In this document: positions 34,244-46,010 of the stretch, in pieces
Position numbering within the stretch: the first letter of the stretch is position 1
Layout: each line of letters opens with the position of its first letter
Assembly: GCA_018417955.1 (NCBI GenBank)
Contig: JACTVC010000010.1
Span: 384,763-448,762 of the forward strand
Direction: 5' to 3'
Source: Laccaria trichodermophora
Taxonomy: Eukaryota; Basidiomycota; Agaricomycetes; Agaricales; Hydnangiaceae
DNA length: 64,000 bases
Notes under the pieces: generated by a model
What the model saw: only the letters and a program-made list of their open reading frames with translations
The model's database searches: none
What the model was told of the DNA's origin: nothing
Program-made: the position numbers and the translations under genes

Positions 34244-36456
34244 CTACTCGTCTATCTCGCTATCATCAGACTCATCGTAAACCTCAAGGGCTCCGAACCT
34301 GCCAGTGACGCTGGTTTTTGCATTGTTTTCCTCAAATTCTTCAACCACATCATTATCCATCTCTTCTTCACTGCTTGCTCCTTTCGCCGATACATCTTCA
34401 CCTTCCTCTTCACTCTCTTCAAGTTGCTCGCTCTCGGCGTCCAGTAGCTTATCTTGGGGAATCCAGATGCCAAGTCCTGCCTCGTTGAGTTCTGTGCTCA
34501 ATGTCTCCTGAGGTGTCTCTGGAGGCCAAAATGCCCACGAGATCTTACCCTCAGCCAACGCACGGAGAACTTAAAATATTAAACCATCACTATGAGCAGA
34601 ATGCTAAGAAATATATTTATCACGTACGAGCGTTTCCAGCACGATGGACGTCTGGTCTTCCAGCCTTGGCAGTCACCCAGCCCTTCGCATCCGCATAAGC
34701 TGTTAGAATGTCTATAGCCGTCCACGTCGGCCGATTTACATCAGGGACTTCTTCAGATTTCATGCCCTCCCTCCACGTCCGTTTGTCCTTAACGGGAGGC
34801 ACATTTGTAGTCGGATGAACTAGTTTATAAATCCGTTCGATTGGGAGGAAGTTGGCCGCATTGTATGCGCACAATGGCACAGCAGAAACGCGTGATATTG
34901 GCAAAATTCCGGCAAGAACCTTAAAAGTCAAGTAAGCGAATTGGCATATCGACCATAAAAAATATAGCACCTGCATTTCCATTGGGATGTAATTTGGCAT
35001 CACAAGACCCGGGCAATCCACAAGGCGAACGTCACTGGTCCAATAAAGTGTTTGAAAATGTTTCGTCTACTATGAATGAGAATCGAGCATGGCAATTGCA
35101 TATCTAAAATTCTAACCTTTCCGGGTGTCTTGGAAGCTCGAACTCTCCTTGCACCAAATAAGGCATTCAGGAGGGATGACTTTCCAACGTTTGGCTGCCC
35201 TTGAGGAAGGTGTCACAGGCCGTCATAAACACAGACTATCCGCCTCACCAATCAACCCAATGGTAAGAACTTCTGGTTCTTGAATTCCATCCCCTTGATT
35301 TTCTGGCATCTCTGGCAAGCTACCATCGACGTCTAGTTTGTTCTGCGGTACAGCCGGCCCACCAACGACGGCTCCAACTTTGGCACCAGTGGCATTTAAA
35401 AGGCCATCCCAATCGACACTTCGCTTGACCGGGGGAACCCATTTTTTTAACCAAGATGGATTACTCTTCACTCGCTCTGGGGGCTCAAGCATCTCTGCGT
35501 GGACTTTCTTGATGGCGTCAATAAGTTTCTGTCGAAAATGATGAGGAATACTCGGCTCATACTGGGTCCGACCTTGATGGACAGCGGTAATTTCCTTTTC
35601 GGTGTAAGATTCAACGGACACTATAGGTAAGTGAGGATATTGTGCGTGAAGGTAACTGTTCCATGCTTCAACACGCGTTGGGCCAGTTATGTCAACTTTG
35701 GTCAGGACGAGGATGGCCTTCCGGCCTTCTAAATAAGCCGCAAGGGATGGAGGGTAATGCAAAATTGGGCATCGAGAATCAAGGAGAACCAGTATGATCT
35801 GTGATATCTCAGTGACACGCCATCTAACCGCAGATGATGAATGAAGGTCTTGATCTTAACAAGTCCAGAGTGACGTACAATTGTCGCCAAACTTCAATGT
35901 TACGTTCATAATATGACGGTGACGCAGGAACGGCAGAAGATGGTGGGCGTGAATCTTCGGGCTCGGTAGTAGCCTTCAGCAGTTCACTCGATTTGACCTG
36001 CCACTCAGCAAGGGTTTGATCTGTCTGTTCAACCCACTTCTTGAAAACACCTTCCTCATTATGTTCCACTTCGATCTTTGTCATGTCAAAGCGCCATTTC
36101 GGCCTACGAGGACACGTAAGATCCTCCTTTCGCATGCCATGATCGTAGCTGGCAAACACAGCTTGCTGAGCCATGATTGGGCGTTGCAAAGGTACGGTTG
36201 ATGCCAATCTCTTGGTTTCTGCCAGATAATTCTCGGGAAGCTTGATGAAGGTGGATTGCAAGCGTCTGGCGGATTCCACTGTGGCGTTCTCTGAACCAAT
36301 GGGCTGCCCTGTTGGGCCGAGCCTGAAACCTTTTGGTTTGCGATGGGGTATTGGTTTCTTGGGTTCGGGGGCTACATCACCACGTTTAATAGCGCGTTTG
36401 AGCTGCTGTTCAGCTTTTTTTTTGTTGGTCGACGTAGGCTTTCGTCGAGCAGGCAT
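34244..36456 (-). CDS. GNL1: Circularly permuted GTPase, GNL1 (HSR1/MMR1) type
   Basis: YlqF/YawG-family GTPase in which G4 precedes G1. The start is ATG at 36456 (MPARRKPTSTNKKKAEQQLK), opening a basic, probably nucleolar-targeting tail. Next comes the GNL1-type block CPRRPKWRFDMTKIEVEHNE and WRQLWRVTEISQIILVLLDS. Motifs in permuted order are G4 VLTKVDI, then after a long insert G1 GQPNVGKSSLLNALFGARRV and G3 DCPGLVMPNY. The C-terminus is very acidic (EQLEESEEEGEDVSAK and so on, ending DESDDSEIDE). The joined G1 motif requires the intron at about 35200-35245. Related GTPases act in ribosome assembly; that role for GNL1 is less certain. LSG1 was considered, but the RRPKW block favours GNL1. 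Confidence 0.85.
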
Positions 36457-36590
36457 CTGAGCCAATTCTAGGAGAGGACTTGGAAAGATATTGATTAGGA
36501 GTTAGGATTATCAGGGATCACTGGATAGGTCAATGTTACCACGTGATGGCTTGTTCTTCGATGACGACTTGCTCCGAAGGGAACGGAATA

Positions 36591-36963
36591 GGGGGTTTCA
36601 CGGTAGGCCAACTTTGGGCCCAACTTAACCCTCAACTTGTTGACCAACTTTTGCCAAGTTGGACCGACAAAGTTTGACCAACTTCATCAAGTTGGGATGC
36701 AAATCGTGGTCCCGAGGCCGATTTGCAGCCAACTTTGATCCCAACTTAGTGCCCAACTTCACCTCGCAACTTCCCACGCATCCAAAATAGGCAGAAATTT
36801 GCATTCGGAAGGGATTCCGAGCACAAATCAGCCCAACTTCATGCTTTCTGCAATTCAAGGTGTTTCACAGTAGAGTTGGCCAACTTCCTCTTCAACTTTG
36901 TTGAAGTTAGCCCATAAGTTTGATTGAAAGTTGGGACCTAAGTTGGCCTACTGTGAAACAGCC
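36591..36963. mobile_element. TA-flanked MITE rich in CCAACTT repeats
   Basis: 373-bp element flanked by TA at 36589-36590 and 36964-36965. The left terminus contains GTTTCACGGTAGGCCAACTT (from 36595) and the right, reverse complemented, GTTTCACAGTAGGCCAACTT (36959 inward). Both continue with a near-identical CCCAACTT block. A third, direct copy (GTTTCACAGTAGAGTTGGCC) sits inside at 36862, suggesting nesting or internal duplication. The heptamer CCAACTT or its complement recurs many times across the element. There is no coding capacity. TA target sites suggest a Tc1/mariner-type origin (inference). Confidence 0.7.
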
Positions 36964-37428
36964 TAATGCTTGTTGAACTTACCTCCTCAAGTAGAACTTG
37001 CCTTGAACTTTGAAAGTGGTGTCGACTTCTTGTGAATGTTGACTTGCAAGTTGCGAATAATTACCACTGAAGACCGGAGTCCGATCTCCATCTTATCTAC
37101 GAACTAAGTAATCTGGTTTGTGGGAGTGGTTGCGGGTCGAAACATGCGTATTGCTCAGTCAGGAGGTTGCTACCATACCGATATGCTCTACCTTCTCGGC
37201 GTACAGAAGGAAGTTTACTTATATACTACCTAATTACATACTTGGGGTACCCCTGGCAGTTCGACGTGAGCAGTCGTTGATTGCGCGCGATCAGATGGTA
37301 CATAGCCCCCATATGCTTTTACTCAAAGCTTCCAATGACTAGATTCGCCCTCTAGATCCCACCCTTCTTGCGTGAGCATACGTCTACATTACAAGAGGAA
37401 ATTCTTGACGGCCAAAGTCGACTTACCG

Positions 37429-39565
37429 ATGACAAAGCCCTCGTCTCCTTTGCTTACGTCGCTCAACTTGGCTGCATCCACCTCGCCTGAAGCCAAAAGG
37501 AATCTCAGGCTAAAAGAGTCGCAGTTTATCTCAAAGAATGGTCATCGCCATCATTCTTACGACAACGAGAAAGCCCCGTATCCTCTATCTTACGATAGCC
37601 ATGTATTGGAAATGTGAGTCGCTTCTGCCTTTATACCACCCACCATTCTGACTATAACGTAGAGAATCGCTCGACAATCGCCTCGCATATTACCTTCGGG
37701 GGTCTGTTTCCTTTGTCAATTTCACTGAATTACCAAGGCGCGCCTTGGACCTTGGATGTGGAGTAAGCAGCAATTGAATCGGACCAGTGGCAAGTTCCTA
37801 ACCAATGCACTGGGCGCAGACTGGTACATGGGTCATTGAAGCAGCGAAGGAGTGGCCTCAATGCAATTTTGTATGTTCTAATTCTTTCATGTCCAACTCC
37901 TAGCCACTGACCGCCGACGAAGGTCGGCTTTGATCTCGTAAAAATTCAACTACCGGTGCTGGAACCAGAGTTAGCATCGCGAATACAATGGCAACATGGC
38001 AACTTGTGCGCGCCAAAACATGAATTCTCTTAGTTTTTGCGGTTAATTGCTCTTAGCTTGACAACCAAGCTGCCTTTTGAGGATGATGAATTCGACCATG
38101 TGCATATTCAATCCATTGCCAAGGGTGTTCCAGAAAATAAGGCGAGTTAGAGTCTTGTGCTTCTGTGACGCCTAATAACTGACATGGTCTTAGTGGGGTA
38201 CTCTCTTCGAAGTGAGTGAGAATGGAACGAACCATAGGCGATTTTGATGTTTCTACAGGAGGTCAACAGGGTTTTGCGACCTGAAGGCTCGGTGGAGATA
38301 ATTGAGGATGGTGCGTAAATCTCCTGGAAACTTGTACTTGCCAAGGTCACTGATGCTATTCAGATGTTTTATTTCCCTCACTGCCTCGGTGGTTTACTTC
38401 TGCGCTGCGGGCTCGCCCACGTCGAACATCGTCCATTCACCATCCTGATGGAACTAAGCATGGGTACTTTTCCCCGCCCAGATCAGACGATACTATGCCC
38501 AGCCACGACCATGCTCTCCTCGAGTCTCTCAACAGATCTGTTTTCGAACATCGCTTTATCAACATGACCCCGACTGGTGAAGCAGCACTTGTTTCTACTA
38601 CAATATACTGAAAACCTGTTTCTAGCTATTTTGCCAAGTTATTTTACCACCTACTTTAGACAAGTCACGCTGGGACCCGTGCTTAATTTCCCCATGCCAC
38701 CACTTCCTCCCTTGCGACCCTTATCGCCTCAGCTGGTAACTGCATACGCTATCTCAAGCCTGGATGCGCTTGATACTCACTCATGGAGCAATTCTCCCTC
38801 GTCCTCTCCTCCGCACAGCAAGAGGCCAGCTTCGCTTTCATTTTCTTCATCAATCTCGACGACTACAAACTCGACGACGGCGTCGTCCAATGGCCCATTA
38901 CTATCGAGCAACCGCCCTCGTACTGCCTCTGCTTCCTGGGAGAGTTCATTATCCTCAATAGTGAGCAAGACGTCCCCAAGTAGCCCACCTAAAGCTCCGC
39001 TAAATTCACATGTGGAACGATTTATGCTGGACCGCTCGTCCGATGGATATGATTACATCGCGTCATCACAGCCACTTTTTGCCATAGACCGTCTCATGAC
39101 ATTGAGTGAACGGTCACTTGCGATGCATCTGTACCGCTCGTATCAATCTGTTCTAGCATGTCAAGAGGCCATGTGGGAGGAACTGATGGATCGGGTGTGG
39201 AATCGGAAGGAGGAGTTGGTGCCTTTTGGATGGGACGATGACGAAGAGTTGGAAGAACTCCAGAGTAGGAAGAAGTTTGAAAAATTGATGGAACGGTTTC
39301 AATCGTGAGTATAACTTTGCAAGGTTATCTTTTCCTTTGATCTTTTTATGGGATAAACAGCGATATGCAAGCGCGTCTGTCATTATGGTGCTCTTTGACT
39401 GACATAGGCTGGCTGTTGCCTACTAGAGAACCACTCTCCAAAGCAGAAGTGATTGAAGAGGAGCGGATACGGGAGAGCATGTTGGAGGCTCGTCAGTTTG
39501 CGTCTGAAGAGGATTTGCAAACTGCCTGTCGTTCTTTGCGGGTGCTCGTTGGGTATAAGCTGTGA
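37429..39565 (+). CDS. SAM-dependent methyltransferase (class I, fungal family)
   Basis: Class I Rossmann methyltransferase of unknown substrate. The proposed start is ATG 37429 (MTKPSSPLLTSLNLAASTSP). The chain then reads YPLSYDSHVLE, IESLDNRLAYYLRGSVSFVN, and motif I ALDLGCG split by an intron from TGTWVIEAAKEWPQCNF. It continues with VGFDLVKIQLP, ASRIQWQHGNL, LPFEDDEFDHVHIQSIAKGV, then EVNRVLRPEGSVEIIEDD, which is the post-motif III region. After about 39000 a family-specific C-terminal part follows (HVERFMLDRSSDGYDYIASS; DMQARLSLWCSLTDIGWLLP), ending at TGA 39565. At least seven introns are needed. The stop is only 84 bp from the next start codon on the same strand. An earlier non-coding or coding exon is possible. 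Confidence 0.78.
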
Positions 39566-39649
39566 CTTTTGTTGGACTTTTGTAGTAGTAGAGGTGTTGT
39601 CTTTTGTTTGGCTTTTTCTTGTCTCTAAACTTTTGCGCTGCACTCTATC

Positions 39650-42600
39650 ATGGCTGCGTCCATTGAACCGTACCCACAACCTCAGCCCCTACCCTCAAAA
39701 ACAAAGCAAAGACCCACCAGGGACTCAGGGGATATTAGGTTAAAAAAAGCGAAAGGAAAACAGAATGCCTCACCGCCCATACCGCCAACGGATCCATCCC
39801 CGCCCACCCCATGGGAGTGGGCATCTCTGTCAGATCCTTCGTCCAGCAAAACTCCCCCAATATTTACTAACGATGGAAGGTATATATCATTCCGTCTATC
39901 CTCCCTTGTCCCACTCTTAATTTAGGTCTGCCAGTTATTTTTTCTCTCTTGTGGGCTCTCAGGTCAAAATACATTCCGTGGCGACTGGGCAGGTTGTCTC
40001 TATCTTAACCTCTTCCCCACCTTCCACCACCGAAACATCACCGGATTCGCTGACATCTGCCATTATCAATCCTCACAACGCGTTCCAATTGATCACGGGC
40101 TCACTCGACGGAAGGGCGATGATTTGGGATTTCATCAATGCCACTCTTCTTCAAACTATTGATATTGGGCAGCCAATACATTATATGTGTGCGCACAAAG
40201 AGTTTAAGGATACGATTTTCGTTGCAGCGTCTCGCCCTACAAAGAAAGGTTTTGATGGTGAATGCTGTCATTAAGTTCAAAACGTTCTAATATATTATCA
40301 GATAACAACGCCGTTATATTGCGCGTCTCTCTAAAACCTATTGGAAATGCGACCGAAATTTTGCCCATTGGAAAAATTCGTTCTCCTGCTGGACTTGCTA
40401 TCTCGCCCAATGGCGCATGGATCGTCGCGGCTGCTGGACACAAAGTCTATGTCGCAAGAACATCAGATTTGGCTTCTGGGTTTACTAAATACGTATCACC
40501 AGAACGCCTCACCTGCTTGGCATTCCATCCTTCTGATGAGTATTTCGCAACGGGCGACGAAAAGGGTGTGGTTAGGTTGTGGTATTGTCTCAACAACGAC
40601 TTGGCTATCAATTCTCGCGGAGTAGAGAAGCGGACACAGACCACCTCGTTGCATTGGCACGCTCATGCGGTGTCCTCCGTTACTTTTACGCCGAATGGAG
40701 CCTACTTGTTGAGCGGCGGTGAGGAGGCCGTCTTGGTGATATGGCAGGTGCACACCGGAAAAAAGGAATTTATTCCACGTTTGGGAGCGCCAATAAATGC
40801 TGTATCTGTCTCTAATCGAGGGACCGCCGAAGAATATTTGGTCAGACTTGCAGACTCTACACACTCTTTCATTAGTTCGAGCAGTCTGAGGATTACAAGA
40901 AGCTACTCGCAGATCAGAGTTGGTCAGTTGGAAGTTTCAATCTATCACGTCGCCACTCACCCTCGTATCAGATCCCTCAATATGTTATCCGCCCTCAGCG
41001 CCGATTTCCGTCCCTCTGGCTGTGCATTCATCGTCGTCAACCCTTATTCTTCCCACTTCACATCCATCTTCAATCCAAATATACTCCCCACTTTTCTCCA
41101 CATCAACGTCGGAGTTAGAGGTATCGCCTTCAAACCGTGTTTCAAGACGAGATGAGAAACCATTGGAGCCTTCTCGGGTCGAAAGCGTGGTCGTGTCATC
41201 ATCTGGATTATGGATGTCGACGATCGATTCTCGACAAGGCGATGCAAATTTTGGTACCGAAGTCTTTCTGAAATTTTGGATTTGGGACCAGAAGACGCGA
41301 CGCTGGCTTTTGAACACCAGGATAGACAGGCCGCATGGTCAAAAAAAAGTAAACGACCTCAGTTTTAGTCCTGATGAAGGCAAGAAACAACCGATTACTC
41401 TCCTCTCAACTGGCGAAGACGGTTGCATAAAATTTTGGGTATTGCGGAGTCGCAAAAGTGGGTCGGCTTCCCAAGAAGGTTAGTGCCTGATGCAAGCGTC
41501 AAAGCGGCTCTAACCTGCTCGTTCGGTAGACTTTTGGATTGCTCGCGCTTCTTTTAGTTTCCGCTCTGTGATGCCTCACTGTGCATCGTGGTCCCCCGAT
41601 GCTTCTCTTGTCGCTGTATCTTTAGGGCCCCACGTCGCTATCTATGATCCCATTACTGCCACTCTCTGCCAGACATTGATCGCTCCAGAGTGTCAAGACT
41701 CGAAGTTGGTTGACTTTATAGGCAACGGAGGTCGGTATCTGGCTGTCGCCGGGTTAAGCGGTATCGTACTTTGGGATCTTGTCTCGAAAACTGGTAGGTA
41801 TCTGGCATTTTGGCGACACCCATTACTGACCCGTTGTCGTAGTTTGCTGGCATTTTGACAGCCCCTTGGGTGTGTCCCGTATCGTCTCCCACCCCACTGA
41901 AGACAAATTCGTCGTCTTTCATGAAACGCCTCTGGACGACGAAGGCCAAAGAACCACCATCTCCGTATTCCACGTTTCTTCCCGCGTTCCCCAAAGGACT
42001 TGCACTGTTCCTTTTGGCCTTCGGAATGTCACGTGGTATTCTGCGTCTCCCACTACTACTAACTTCAGTTTCGTCGGCATCTCATATAACTGGAGTGTTG
42101 TCGTATTTGGAGATAAAAGTTTATTACGAAAGGGAGAAACGACGACTTTAAAAGAGCTTATTGGTTTTTCTACTGTCCAAGGACGAACACTCTTTCAGGA
42201 CGTCTTTGGGAAGTCTGCATTCCCTGATGCCTTCACCAGAACATCCCAAGCACCAAGAATTTCCTTCGAGGTTCATACAGAATCTGTTGATAAAGCAGAC
42301 ATAATTTTTGAATATCCTGCCTATCTCATGCCATCTCTTGATCACCTTTTCGACCCACTGTTAGAGTCTTTCCTGAAAACTTCAGTCCAACGGGCAAATC
42401 TTTCTCAAGAAGTTACAGCTGGAGAACAGGAGGAAGATGATGTAGATATGGAAGACCCGATGAGTGCATCGATAACCGTTGAATCGGTTGGACGGTGTCT
42501 AAATCAAGTGAAACTGGATGTTTTGACGGATCTTTTCAGAAGACACTCTATCTGTGGTGCGTAATGTATAGTTCTCTATATGTCTTTTTCCATATTCGTT

Positions 42601-42837
42601 GCAGGTTCCGCGGGAGCTGTCCATCCAACAGTTACCGGTCAACTGAACGACATTGCACAATGTCGCGTTAAAGATATCCAGCCTCTATCCCTTCCGAAAT
42701 CTTTTCTGTTCAAGAATGGGACGCGCAAAGTTGCCTTGCTTTTGTCGAACTCCACATCCCCGTCACCTGCCTCCTCTGTCCCTGTCTCGTCATCCACCGT
42801 CACAACTGGCAAAAAACGCAAAAAGTCTTTAGGGTGA
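39650..42837 (+). CDS. NAN1: WD-repeat U3 snoRNP protein, WDR75/Nan1 (Utp17) homologue
   Basis: Component of the t-UTP part of the small-subunit processome, acting on pre-18S rRNA. It starts MAASIEPYPQPQPLPSKTKQ (39650) and has a basic N-terminus. Exon 1 is 39650-39879, and the next begins at 39926 (SASYFFSLVGSQVKIHSVAT). WD-type repeats include NAFQLITGSLDGRAMIWDFI, LAISPNGAWIVAAAGHKVYV, TCLAFHPSDEYFATGDEKGV with VRLWY, VSSVTFTPNGAYLLSGGEEA and, later, KPITLLSTG-like and HCASWSPDASLVAVSLGPHV. The C-terminal helical part ends with a basic nuclear-type tail (GKKRKKSLG, stop 42837). About seven introns. Identification rests on repeat content, length near 900 residues and the characteristic opening; another Utp WD protein is the main alternative. 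Confidence 0.8.
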
Positions 42838-43006
42838 ATTCCTCCGTCTTTCTATTTGCAAGTTGTACCACTCCATACGTCTTGTGCGGAATATCTTTTG
42901 ACAGATGTCTGAAATATGATATAATTTATGAGGCATCTGATATGAGCATTCCGTAAAAATTACTAAATTTTATCACATATATATGTAGACTACGCAGAAA
43001 TACTGG

Positions 43007-44980
43007 TTAAATGGATAACCCTGCCCGTAGTGCCTCTTCTTCTGGTGCCCGAGCGCCTGGCGGGAGTTGTAAAACTTTGCCTGGGTTGATGGCCTCACTT
43101 AGCGCGGCGTGCTGCGACTGGTCGAGTTTCTTGTTCATAGGATGGAGGACGTACATCTTTTGAAGAGGGGCACCGATCTTCCTTCGAGCCGCCGTCCATC
43201 TGGCAACAATCATCGGATTCATCGTTTGCCATTCCAAAAAAGCCAGCTTAGGAGAAATTACGTGTGCAGGCGGTTCGGAGGCTTTCGATTCGGATTGAGG
43301 ATCGTAGAGGAAAAAGTCGATTAACATTTCTTGAACATTGGAGATCCGGAGATATGTTAGCAACGGCATGGACAACAACCATTTTACCATCGTCGCCGCT
43401 ATCTTGGGTGAGGGGATGATCTCGACGTTGTAAATGCATAACAGTTTGAGCTCTGGGGTATGCAAGGCGGTGAAAAACGGTGAGTAGTCTTCTCCGGTGA
43501 GATTCATAAGTGTCACGTCAAGGACATGTGGAGCCGATATTTGCGACAAAATGTAAACACCATATGACATACTGAAATCCCCCAGTACCATAATCCTCAG
43601 ATTATGAAGGACGATCGGGGGATATCTAGTGGCCTCTTCCAATTGCCATTGCGGACCCGCTCCATCGAGAATTAGCTTTCGCAATGCAGGAGAGTTCGAG
43701 AGCAACCCTCGAAACTGTGAAAGAGTCGGGGCACGCTCGAGCGGAATTCGGCGTATATCAAGTGTTGTCAGATTGACAAGTTGGGATTTCATCCAGTCAA
43801 CGTGAACCCCATTCACGGAAAAATATTGGAAAGAAGGGATGGCGGCGCCGCCAAACAGAGCCATTGGCTGGAGATAGAAGCTGGGTTCATAGCCATCTCC
43901 CATCTGCACGTACGGCGATCCGGCACGGTGCATTTCAAAGCGCTCCATTATCAGAGGAGTGTTATCTCCGGCAACGTTTCGAAGCTTGTCAAGCACCAAG
44001 AGAGCAGGGTCCCAATCTTGAACGACGATAACGAGAATGCGAATGTAAGAAAGTTTGGCAAATAGTTTATTTAGAAGTTCTTCCATCGCTTGGAGAGACA
44101 TTGGCTCTTCTTTGGTATCGCCAATGCGAATGTCCAGGGGAGCAGTTCCCGCTCGATCAAACCACGTCCACGATCGTTCGTAGTGAGGGCGATCTCTGAA
44201 CCATATCGCATTCCAGATTGTAGGATCTCCCAGAGCAACAGTGCGCCAGTGGCGGCAGATCCCAATGACTGTTGCGCGAGCAAGAATTCCATCTTTAGGC
44301 TCCCTGCATGACCACACGACATAGTGGAAAATATTGGCGATAATCTCTGTGGGTAAATCGTTGATACGGAATATGCGAGGGAAGTGATATCCGTATTCTA
44401 AACGGGTCATCCACAAGGCGTCTTCGGTGATACGTTCTCGGACAGGCAAAATTTGAGCCTGCCTAGCTTCCAAGCGACGAATTTTCTGAATGCGAGATAT
44501 AGTCGAAGCACGACTTTCCAAGAGCTCCTGAGGTGAGAGTGGATGGGGATTCCAGTCCTTGATAATTTGACCCATAACCGTTTTCGCGAGCATGGCGTAT
44601 TGATGATAATCTTGCATAGTTATTTTTGGGACTTCGCCAGGCTTAAAAACAGCTGGGCCAGGTCTATAGTTGGATCGAAAGGCTTGGAGATGGTTTAAGG
44701 GTTGATTGGGGAGGGGCTGTGAAGGCATAGTCGATTGTAACGATCGTGGAGCAGCCCGGGTCATGGCGGTTCCTGAACCGCTCGCGACAGGCCTACTTTG
44801 AGAATTGGATGTGGTAGAAGTAGATGAGGGAGGGACTTGGCTGAAATTCTGACGACCCTGGCGAACCGTATTGGGTGGATACGCTCGATTCAGGCGATCC
44901 ATTGCGTCAAGAAATGATTCAGCAGGTGGAGATGTATTGTTGGGAACGTTTGGAATATTATTTGTTGAATTTGTGCGCAT
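43007..44980 (-). CDS. F-box protein with leucine-rich C-terminal region
   Basis: Single-exon gene of 657 residues, starting MRTNSTNNIPNVPNNTSPPA. Residues 1-130 are Ser/Pro/Asn/Gln-rich. A helix (ISRIQKIRRLEARQAQILPV) leads to the F-box at about residues 205-265: INDLPTEIIANIFHYVVWSC, then ATVIGICRHWRTVALGDPTI and WNAIWF. The rest has irregular LRR-like segments (LVNLTTLDIRRIPLERAPTL; LRKLILDGAGP). It is probably a substrate receptor of an SCF ubiquitin ligase. F-box genes are strongly expanded in agaricomycetes, and orthology to a named gene is not claimed. The 537 bp upstream hold no recognised gene. Confidence 0.85.
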   Translation of the reverse strand: MRTNSTNNIPNVPNNTSPPAESFLDAMDRLNRAYPPNTVRQGRQNFSQVPPSSTSTTSNSQSRPVASGSGTAMTRAAPRSLQSTMPSQPLPNQPLNHLQAFRSNYRPGPAVFKPGEVPKITMQDYHQYAMLAKTVMGQIIKDWNPHPLSPQELLESRASTISRIQKIRRLEARQAQILPVRERITEDALWMTRLEYGYHFPRIFRINDLPTEIIANIFHYVVWSCREPKDGILARATVIGICRHWRTVALGDPTIWNAIWFRDRPHYERSWTWFDRAGTAPLDIRIGDTKEEPMSLQAMEELLNKLFAKLSYIRILVIVVQDWDPALLVLDKLRNVAGDNTPLIMERFEMHRAGSPYVQMGDGYEPSFYLQPMALFGGAAIPSFQYFSVNGVHVDWMKSQLVNLTTLDIRRIPLERAPTLSQFRGLLSNSPALRKLILDGAGPQWQLEEATRYPPIVLHNLRIMVLGDFSMSYGVYILSQISAPHVLDVTLMNLTGEDYSPFFTALHTPELKLLCIYNVEIIPSPKIAATMVKWLLSMPLLTYLRISNVQEMLIDFFLYDPQSESKASEPPAHVISPKLAFLEWQTMNPMIVARWTAARRKIGAPLQKMYVLHPMNKKLDQSQHAALSEAINPGKVLQLPPGARAPEEEALRAGLSI

Positions 44981-45517
44981 TGTAGTGATACGGGTGGCTC
45001 TAAAACGACCAAGGGCACATAGATTAAAGTGGTGATCAACGCAGAACTGGGGAATGGATTATACCTTGGGGTAACGGAGCGGGTTGGAGGGAGAGTCGAG
45101 AGGTGAGGAAAACGGGGATATAAAAAAGAAATTAAGGATTGGTTGGTGGTTGAAATACTTGTCGTAGGCCTTTGTTCTGAGGACTTGTTCTCAATCGATG
45201 CTACTGTCAAGGCGTGTTGTTTACATAAATAAATCCAGCGCCCACAGAGCCAAAGAAACACCCACAATGATGTAACAACGCCTGAGCCACTCAGTGGCCT
45301 GCCGATATTAATGCTTGAGTCCAAAGTTTGTAGAGGTGGAGATGTGAATGAGTGGCAAGGGAGATATGGGCTGACCTTCTCGTTAGGTCCACCTCTTTTA
45401 AGCCTTTGGCCTCCCTTTGGTGAGTGGAAACAAACAGGTGGCCAGGTGCTTGCCTTGTCCTCGCCATCATATTGATGATTTAAGGATCAATACGCGTCCC
45501 TTTTTGAAGCAAAGAGC
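44981..45517. other. Intergenic region between divergent F-box gene and small ORF
   Basis: About 540 bp. A minus-strand open frame (45324-44890) overlaps the F-box start in another frame but has no recognisable features. The pyrimidine-rich CCTTTTT stretch at 45498-45505 just precedes the start of the small plus-strand ORF. Confidence 0.4.
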
Positions 45518-45796
45518 ATGACGGATGCTTCCGAGGTCATTACGGTGAAGGTGCTGCCACCGGGAGTCCAGGGATGGGCCCAACAAAGGAAGGATTCGAC
45601 GAATGAGCGCTTACGCCCACCGCAATTTATCGGGCCGATACTCAGGAATTTCCAGCCTAAAATCCGGGAAACATCTCATGAGAGCTCTGTGCTGGCTCTG
45701 CAGATCGATTTGCACGAGATGGTCGACCAAATTGCAGGAAGAATTGCAGACTCAGAGTACCGATTGCGTACAGAATCTAGCTCCATAGAAAGTTGA
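45518..45796 (+). CDS. Small hypothetical protein (92 aa)
   Basis: Complete ATG-to-stop ORF starting MTDASEVITVKVLPPGVQGW, with no recognised family. It is hydrophilic, has no signal peptide or membrane segment, and its C-terminal half (LALQIDLHEMVDQIAGRIAD) could form an amphipathic helix. Support is limited to a clean ATG, a promoter-like CT-rich upstream stretch and the lack of a competing gene between the F-box gene and the PB1 gene. It may be spurious, or one exon of a larger gene. Confidence 0.35.
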   Translation: MTDASEVITVKVLPPGVQGWAQQRKDSTNERLRPPQFIGPILRNFQPKIRETSHESSVLALQIDLHEMVDQIAGRIADSEYRLRTESSSIES

Positions 45797-46010
45797 ACCA
45801 CTAGCTTGTGAGGAGCGCAAAGGTGGGTAGCCTGCCAAAGAACATAGGAACGTCGGGTTTTGCCAAGGTTACCGTTAAGTCGATCGACATGAGGCTCCCA
45901 GCCACGTGAGCTTCTTCCCTTCACAAACATCACAATCATAACCATAGTTTTACTGTACATGTACAAACGACATTCATATTCTTATATAAGTTCTCAAGCA
46001 ATACGACCAC

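Noticed and set aside
36454..36456. LSG1 as identity of the permuted GTPase
   Set aside because: The N-terminal RRPKW block and acidic tail fit GNL1 better; LSG1 has a different N-terminal and C-terminal extension.
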